Below the pieces are notes generated by a model. The model made no database searches. It had not been told where the DNA came from and worked only from the letters and a program-made list of their open reading frames with translations. From Andalucia godoyi (lineage: Eukaryota > Discoba > Jakobea > Jakobida > Andaluciidae), in assembly GCA_009859145.1 (NCBI GenBank), contig VRVR01000019.1:217073-281072 (forward strand): DNA of 64,000 bases, in the 5' to 3' direction. A program made the position numbers and the translations under genes. Shown here in pieces: positions 59,476-64,000 of this stretch. Position 1 is the stretch's first letter. Each line of letters starts with the position of its first letter.

Positions 59476-61317
59476 ATGGACGATCGAGAGCTTGCTGGTG
59501 CTATTGAGATTATTCCGAATTTGCTGTACTTTGTGTGTTTGCGGACGGTTCCAAAAGGGACAGTTGCGACGTCCATTGTCCATACGACTCCAAATGCGTC
59601 TTCTGCATCGCAGTTCAGATCCATCGTTTCTGGAAATCGCGTCTTCTTCTCGGTTGACGAGGACGAGGACATGCAGTACGAGCCGTTTTTCGCAGATTTT
59701 GGACCGCTGCATCTTGGAAAAACAGTTCGTTTCTGCCGCCGTCTTGATGCGCTTCGAAGAGATCATGGTGCGAGTGCGGGTGGGGGTGCCGATGGGGCTG
59801 TTGCCGATGGGGCTGGAGGAGGTGCTGCAAAGAAGATATACTTTTTCTCTTCGCATGATGGTCATCGCAGAGCAAATGCGGCTTCGCTGATGGGCTGTTA
59901 TTCTGTTATTGTCTTGAAGCGGAGCGCAGAAGAAGCTTTCCGGCCTTTTTTGAATGCGTATCCACCGTTTGTGCCGTTTCGAGACGCATCGTACGGCGTC
60001 TGCTCGTTTAATCTCACGATTCTGGATGTGTTGCGAGGCCTTTCCAAGGCGATTGAGCACAAGTTCTTCGACTATGAAACCTTCGATTTGGAGTCATACA
60101 GTTACTACGAGCGGGTCGAGCATGGGGACATGAACTGGGTGCTGCCTGGGAAGTTTCTGGCGTTTTCCGGACCGTCTGCAGTTCGCACCGATCCTTGCGT
60201 ATTCACGCCAGAAGACTACATTCCCCTGTTCAAGAAGTGGGGCATCACGGCAGTGGTGCGGTTCAACAAGAAGGCGTATGATAGAAAACGGTTCGTCGAT
60301 GCTGGGATCAACCACCATGACCTGTATTTTGTAGACGGCGGCATCCCAACAGATGCAATTCTGCGGCGGTTCCTGGAGATTTGCGATACCGAGGCTTCTC
60401 TGGCAGTCCATTGCAAAGCTGGATTGGGTCGAACCGGAACTTGCATTGCTTGCTGGATTATCCGACAGTATCAATTCACTGCTGCCGAGACAATCGGTTG
60501 GCTGCGACTCTGTCGACCAGGATCTGTTATTGGCCCCCAGCAACACTTTTTGAAAGAAATCGAATCCCGCTTGTGGAAGCAAGGCAAGGGAACTCAGGCA
60601 AAGGTTAGTGATCTGACGACGTCCATGCATTCGATGAATATTCAATCTCCTCCACAGCCACGAAAGATTCCTCGCGGCATTGCACCAAGTTTGGGGGCAT
60701 CCGCGCGCGTTGCTTCTTCTGGGCTGCACGTGTCCGAGTCTGCCGAGTCGTTTACGTCTACAAACCGATCACTTGGAATATCCGGAAGCCCAGCGGGGTC
60801 TGCAGGTTTGACATCGTCTTCGGCATACGGCTCGTCCTTGCTGCTATCTTCTCCGCAGCCTGTCGCGACGTCTTCCGGAAGTCAAGTCGCTCCGGGGACG
60901 GCACCCGGTTCGATGTCCCGATCCAATCTATACTCTTCTCAGAATGGAGGGGGTTATGCAGCCGCGAACTCACCTTACGGTGCTCCGTCCACATTTTCAT
61001 TCACCGGTGCAGGGTCTCGTTCTGGTCTTCAAAACTCCGCCGCCGTACCATTGTCAGCCATCGACCATGCGAGGTTGCGACAGACTGGTCATCGGTCTGG
61101 AGACGACTTGTCTAGATCACTTCCGATCGCCGGAGGGTCTCCCGACGCGCCGCAGGTCTCCATTCAGAAGAATCATTTTCGCCCTGGTAGCTCGACGGTC
61201 AATAGCAATTTGAACCCAGCATCCTCTCGTCCATCATTTTCAACCGGTGGTCTTTACCGCAATTATGCCCATCCTCCGCCTTCTGCACCCTATCCGGGCA
61301 CCCCTGCTCGAAGGTAG
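59476..61317 (+). CDS. CDC14: CDC14 dual-specificity phosphatase
   Basis: A 613-residue phosphatase that removes phosphate from Ser-Pro sites of cyclin-dependent kinase substrates, important for mitotic exit, cytokinesis and cilium functions. The amino-terminal A domain (IEIIPNLLYFVCLRTVPKGT … FFADFGPLHLGKTVRFCRRLDAL) is followed by the catalytic B domain, with VLPGKFLAFSGPSA, the GINHHDLYFVDGGIP loop and the signature VHCKAGLGRTGTC containing the nucleophilic Cys. The YQFTAAETIGWLRLCRPGSVIGPQQHFL segment completes the domain. An Ala/Gly insertion of about 20 residues interrupts the A domain. The last 220 residues are Ser/Gly/Pro-rich and unstructured, as in fungal and animal enzymes. AATAAA is at 61462-61467. 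Confidence 0.96.
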   Translation: MDDRELAGAIEIIPNLLYFVCLRTVPKGTVATSIVHTTPNASSASQFRSIVSGNRVFFSVDEDEDMQYEPFFADFGPLHLGKTVRFCRRLDALRRDHGASAGGGADGAVADGAGGGAAKKIYFFSSHDGHRRANAASLMGCYSVIVLKRSAEEAFRPFLNAYPPFVPFRDASYGVCSFNLTILDVLRGLSKAIEHKFFDYETFDLESYSYYERVEHGDMNWVLPGKFLAFSGPSAVRTDPCVFTPEDYIPLFKKWGITAVVRFNKKAYDRKRFVDAGINHHDLYFVDGGIPTDAILRRFLEICDTEASLAVHCKAGLGRTGTCIACWIIRQYQFTAAETIGWLRLCRPGSVIGPQQHFLKEIESRLWKQGKGTQAKVSDLTTSMHSMNIQSPPQPRKIPRGIAPSLGASARVASSGLHVSESAESFTSTNRSLGISGSPAGSAGLTSSSAYGSSLLLSSPQPVATSSGSQVAPGTAPGSMSRSNLYSSQNGGGYAAANSPYGAPSTFSFTGAGSRSGLQNSAAVPLSAIDHARLRQTGHRSGDDLSRSLPIAGGSPDAPQVSIQKNHFRPGSSTVNSNLNPASSRPSFSTGGLYRNYAHPPPSAPYPGTPARR

Positions 61318-61556
61318 TCCGTTTTCTTCTACTTCGTTGCTGTTTTCTTCTTTCTTTCTTTTTCTTCTTCGTTTTTGTTTAAAACCCTTTCGACAATCCA
61401 TTGGACATAGTAACAATCTCGATGATGCAACGTAATGAGTGGGTGTATCATGTATTACAAAAATAAAAGAAATATTGGCATTGCACGAAAAGATGCTCGG
61501 TTTTTGGCAAATCTGCCCCTTCCATGCACAAAAGGATGAATTCACCAGCATGCGAA

Positions 61557-64000
61557 TCAAATGCGTCGAAACGCACGCAATTTTCCGAGCGAGACTTCTG
61601 TTGCACCGTAATTTGACAGAGCCTCGAAACGAACCATCCGGACATCCGCAACAGGTGCAGGAAAATCAAACCAAAGAATGGACTTTGGAGCACTGAGGGG
61701 AATTTCAATTTCACAGATATCCACGACCTTGCGGATCAGTCGAGACAGCACTGGGTCACCGCCGGCGACTGCAGAATCCACAACATCACGGGGTTCGTTG
61801 AAAGCAGGATTTGACGCGGCGGTTCTGCGTGCAAAGTTCTTCATCGCCTTGGTAACATCTGGTTGGGAAGCAGAAACAGGGAAAAACTTCTCAACTTGCA
61901 CCCGCAGTCGTCGCACTTGTGTTTTCCATATGCCATGCGAGTGTTCAACTTCTAGATAAACTCCATCTACGGTAACGGCATCCTGCTGCACTGGTCCCCC
62001 GTTTTTCGAGGTCCCCATTCTCGACGACACTTCCATCTCAGGCAAGCTGGGATGTGAGACGGCCTCATCGAGCAAGTGCGTGTCCAGTCCCAGTTCCAAA
62101 ACCCGGCCGTGCTGCAGGAGCCGTTGGAACGATCGATGGTACCGTTGCCGGCGGATACCACCGCAGCTGCAGAACACATCAGACGAAAATGGAGGGTATC
62201 CAACCTGCGAAGCGACGGGAAACGGCAAAGCCGATGAAGTAAAGAAATTGTACCGCAGCCACGGAAAGATTCGTCCGCTGTGCAGTGGCGTTCCAGAAGG
62301 ACTCGATATCTTGAGCATCACGAATCGACACTCCACAGCACCCGGCAGTCTTATCAGCACGCGTTGACCAGGTGCAATGGAAAGCGCCGGATCGGATTCT
62401 GGGGGATCAATCCGCAACAAGTCAATGGCAGGGATTGCCAGAAATCGATCAATGCCAACAGCAATTGCAGCCGCAGCATCCGTTGAACCCTGAGCAACTT
62501 CGTTCACACAGAAATCTCCCACTTGCCTCATATCTGTCAACCGATCACCACAAAATACCTGGACATTCAGCAAATCGTCATGCTTTCGTCCTTGCAGATG
62601 TTCGCAGTACAAGAGCCCCAGCATCTCCATCCGCAAGGGCAGAGATATGTGGAAAGTAGCCTCAGAGGAGGATTCCATCTTGAAGCTTGACTGCGGAGGA
62701 ATTGAGGACGTTGAAATAAAGATCTCTTCTGCTTTCAGCCGATCTCGACCGACTTCGAAACCACGCACAGGATTCATCAATCGAAGCAACGGATACTCGC
62801 AGAAGAATGAATCCGAACCCGGTGATTTTCGAGCCCTCTGCTGGGAATACACAACCAAGTCTGCAGGATCTGCGCCGTCGGGAGATGCAGGATCCGCAGC
62901 AAAGGAATCGTCGGACGAGGGTAACAAACGCCGACTCGTATTGGTCATGCAAACAAAATCACGCTGCAGGATGTCCCGCAGTTCCGCAGGCCACACATAC
63001 GTCCGCGGAAGATCTGCACATGCTTTCCAAAGATCCTCAATCAAAATCTGCTGGACGTCAGCAATTTCCGAGCACTGCAGGCAGAGACGGTGAACGGCTG
63101 CCATCCAGCCGTATTCGGGAATTGCCTTCGGCTGCATGTTCAAACACTTGCTGCAAACAACCCGACGACAAGCATGGCAACAAAATTGCTTTCTTGACGC
63201 GAGAAACCATGAAGAAATACCAAAATTCGTGTGGCACACGGCACATTGGTTCGCCGAAACAGATCCCTTTCGCGCCGCCATCATCTCGAAGGACGAGAAC
63301 TTCACAGAGCCCGAGATTGGCACAGAATTCGACGAAAACACTGCGTCTGGAGGCAATCCAGACATCACAAGCACATTCTGCATCCACTGGAAGTACGGAA
63401 GGTCTGGGCTCACGGAATCCCGCTTCAATATTCTGCGTCGGATGATCTGTTCAACGATCGGATTTCGCAACCGAATGTAGGAATGTGGATCCGCGGCAAC
63501 CAAGGACACACCAAGAGCAGACAGGACACGGTCTCGATCTGCAGGAGACACCAAGTTTCTCATTCTGAACACCTCAAGCCTCAGTGCATTCACAAACGTG
63601 AACATCGATGATGCACTGGATCCATCCGTGGTGACCAACAGCTTCGAGACTTCTTGCCGATACGCATCTGGTCCTGTGACTGCTGGCTTCATCTGGGGGA
63701 ACGCAAAAGTGCCGGATTCTTTGCTCGAAGTGGAAGGAGACAGTTCCTGTGGCATGGATGTCACAATCGGAGCAACAGCGCCATTGTTCGGTCGTTTGGA
63801 AAACAAAGTCTTTCCAAACTGTTGAATCTTAAACATGCCTTCTCCTAGCAAGCTCTTCTTTTCACGGGGTTGCGGATTCTGGACTTCCTTTGAGAATTCC
63901 GATGCTCCCGCCAACGAGGAGGCCAACAGATAGTTCGTGTCCTGCGGGGCAAGCAAAATGGGATGCAAACCCCATTCTCCAAACACGTGGACATTCCCCA
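61557..64000 (-). CDS. large FYVE-like zinc finger protein, 5' end beyond window edge
   Basis: At least 814 residues; the frame is open to the window edge, so the start lies outside. About 250 residues in, a zinc-binding cluster reads C-x2-C (NQCAVCHTNFG), then RKQFCCHACRRVVCSKC and RLCLQC, a FYVE-like eight-Cys pattern with a degenerate basic motif. This suggests phosphoinositide or endosome association. Later segments (FVMLKISSPSGTPLHSGRIFPW, and at the end RMVRFEALSNYGATEVSLGKLRAF) look like beta-sandwich, discoidin-type modules. The missing amino-terminal part may carry a catalytic domain. A SAC-type phosphoinositide phosphatase is a speculation I cannot support from the visible portion. 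Confidence 0.65.
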   Translation of the reverse strand, partial: GNVHVFGEWGLHPILLAPQDTNYLLASSLAGASEFSKEVQNPQPREKKSLLGEGMFKIQQFGKTLFSKRPNNGAVAPIVTSMPQELSPSTSSKESGTFAFPQMKPAVTGPDAYRQEVSKLLVTTDGSSASSMFTFVNALRLEVFRMRNLVSPADRDRVLSALGVSLVAADPHSYIRLRNPIVEQIIRRRILKRDSVSPDLPYFQWMQNVLVMSGLPPDAVFSSNSVPISGSVKFSSFEMMAARKGSVSANQCAVCHTNFGISSWFLASRKQFCCHACRRVVCSKCLNMQPKAIPEYGWMAAVHRLCLQCSEIADVQQILIEDLWKACADLPRTYVWPAELRDILQRDFVCMTNTSRRLLPSSDDSFAADPASPDGADPADLVVYSQQRARKSPGSDSFFCEYPLLRLMNPVRGFEVGRDRLKAEEIFISTSSIPPQSSFKMESSSEATFHISLPLRMEMLGLLYCEHLQGRKHDDLLNVQVFCGDRLTDMRQVGDFCVNEVAQGSTDAAAAIAVGIDRFLAIPAIDLLRIDPPESDPALSIAPGQRVLIRLPGAVECRFVMLKISSPSGTPLHSGRIFPWLRYNFFTSSALPFPVASQVGYPPFSSDVFCSCGGIRRQRYHRSFQRLLQHGRVLELGLDTHLLDEAVSHPSLPEMEVSSRMGTSKNGGPVQQDAVTVDGVYLEVEHSHGIWKTQVRRLRVQVEKFFPVSASQPDVTKAMKNFARRTAASNPAFNEPRDVVDSAVAGGDPVLSRLIRKVVDICEIEIPLSAPKSILWFDFPAPVADVRMVRFEALSNYGATEVSLGKLRAFRRI

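Overview
The window is nuclear DNA from a unicellular, flagellated eukaryote. The genes are monocistronic, alternate freely between strands, use ATG starts and TAA/TAG/TGA stops, and often carry AATAAA shortly after the stop. Intraflagellar transport protein IFT172, BBS1 and an outer-arm-type thioredoxin indicate a cilium or flagellum. The genome is compact, with about 30 genes in 64 kb and some convergent neighbours 14-120 bp apart. It is intron-poor: even the 1791-codon IFT172 is one open frame, and only a DPM3 homologue is clearly spliced. A class III cyclase with a TmcB-like amino-terminal half recalls amoebozoan and heterolobosean protists. I infer a free-living protist, possibly discoban, but the sequence alone does not settle the lineage.

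Layout. 0-3.4 kb: an edge-truncated acidic protein, two transposon relics and a 2-phosphoglycerate-kinase-like gene. 4.3-11.4 kb: ADA2 (frame-broken), a peroxisomal polyamine oxidase, the POLD3 subunit of DNA polymerase delta and an FMN azoreductase. 11.9-18.9 kb: IFT172 and a thioredoxin-domain protein. 18.9-27.6 kb: a membrane protein, PFK-2/FBPase-2, an ankyrin tail-anchored protein, an aromatic amino acid hydroxylase and a TMEM97/EXPERA protein. 28-34 kb: a decayed mobile element, an unknown protein, an EVE/THYN1 protein, a DUF1643 protein, another relic and Dus4. 34.6-43.7 kb: a PTB-like splicing regulator, a NagB-PIG-L fusion, a NudE-like coiled coil, a Tim17-like protein and an oxysterol-binding protein. 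44-52 kb: a small unknown protein, a third relic, spliced DPM3, BBS1 and two membrane proteins. 52.4-64 kb: a giant adenylyl cyclase interrupted by one in-frame TAA, Bax inhibitor-1, CDC14, and an FYVE-like protein truncated by the window edge.

The most interesting signal is a scatter of relics of TnpB/Fanzor-type RNA-guided nucleases. Two copies, about 31 kb apart on opposite strands, are about 95 percent identical and share the same internal deletion: only the amino-terminal start of the protein, the last RuvC motif and a conserved 3' end remain. This looks like a non-autonomous, MITE-like Fanzor derivative. A third, longer copy keeps the zinc ribbon and the same 3' end but has several frameshifts. 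A second, more diverged pair may be another Fanzor-like lineage. Other points for a second look are the in-frame stop in the cyclase, the frameshift in ADA2, a long polypyrimidine leader on the PTB-like gene, bacterial-looking metabolic genes, and dinucleotide repeats placed next to start codons.
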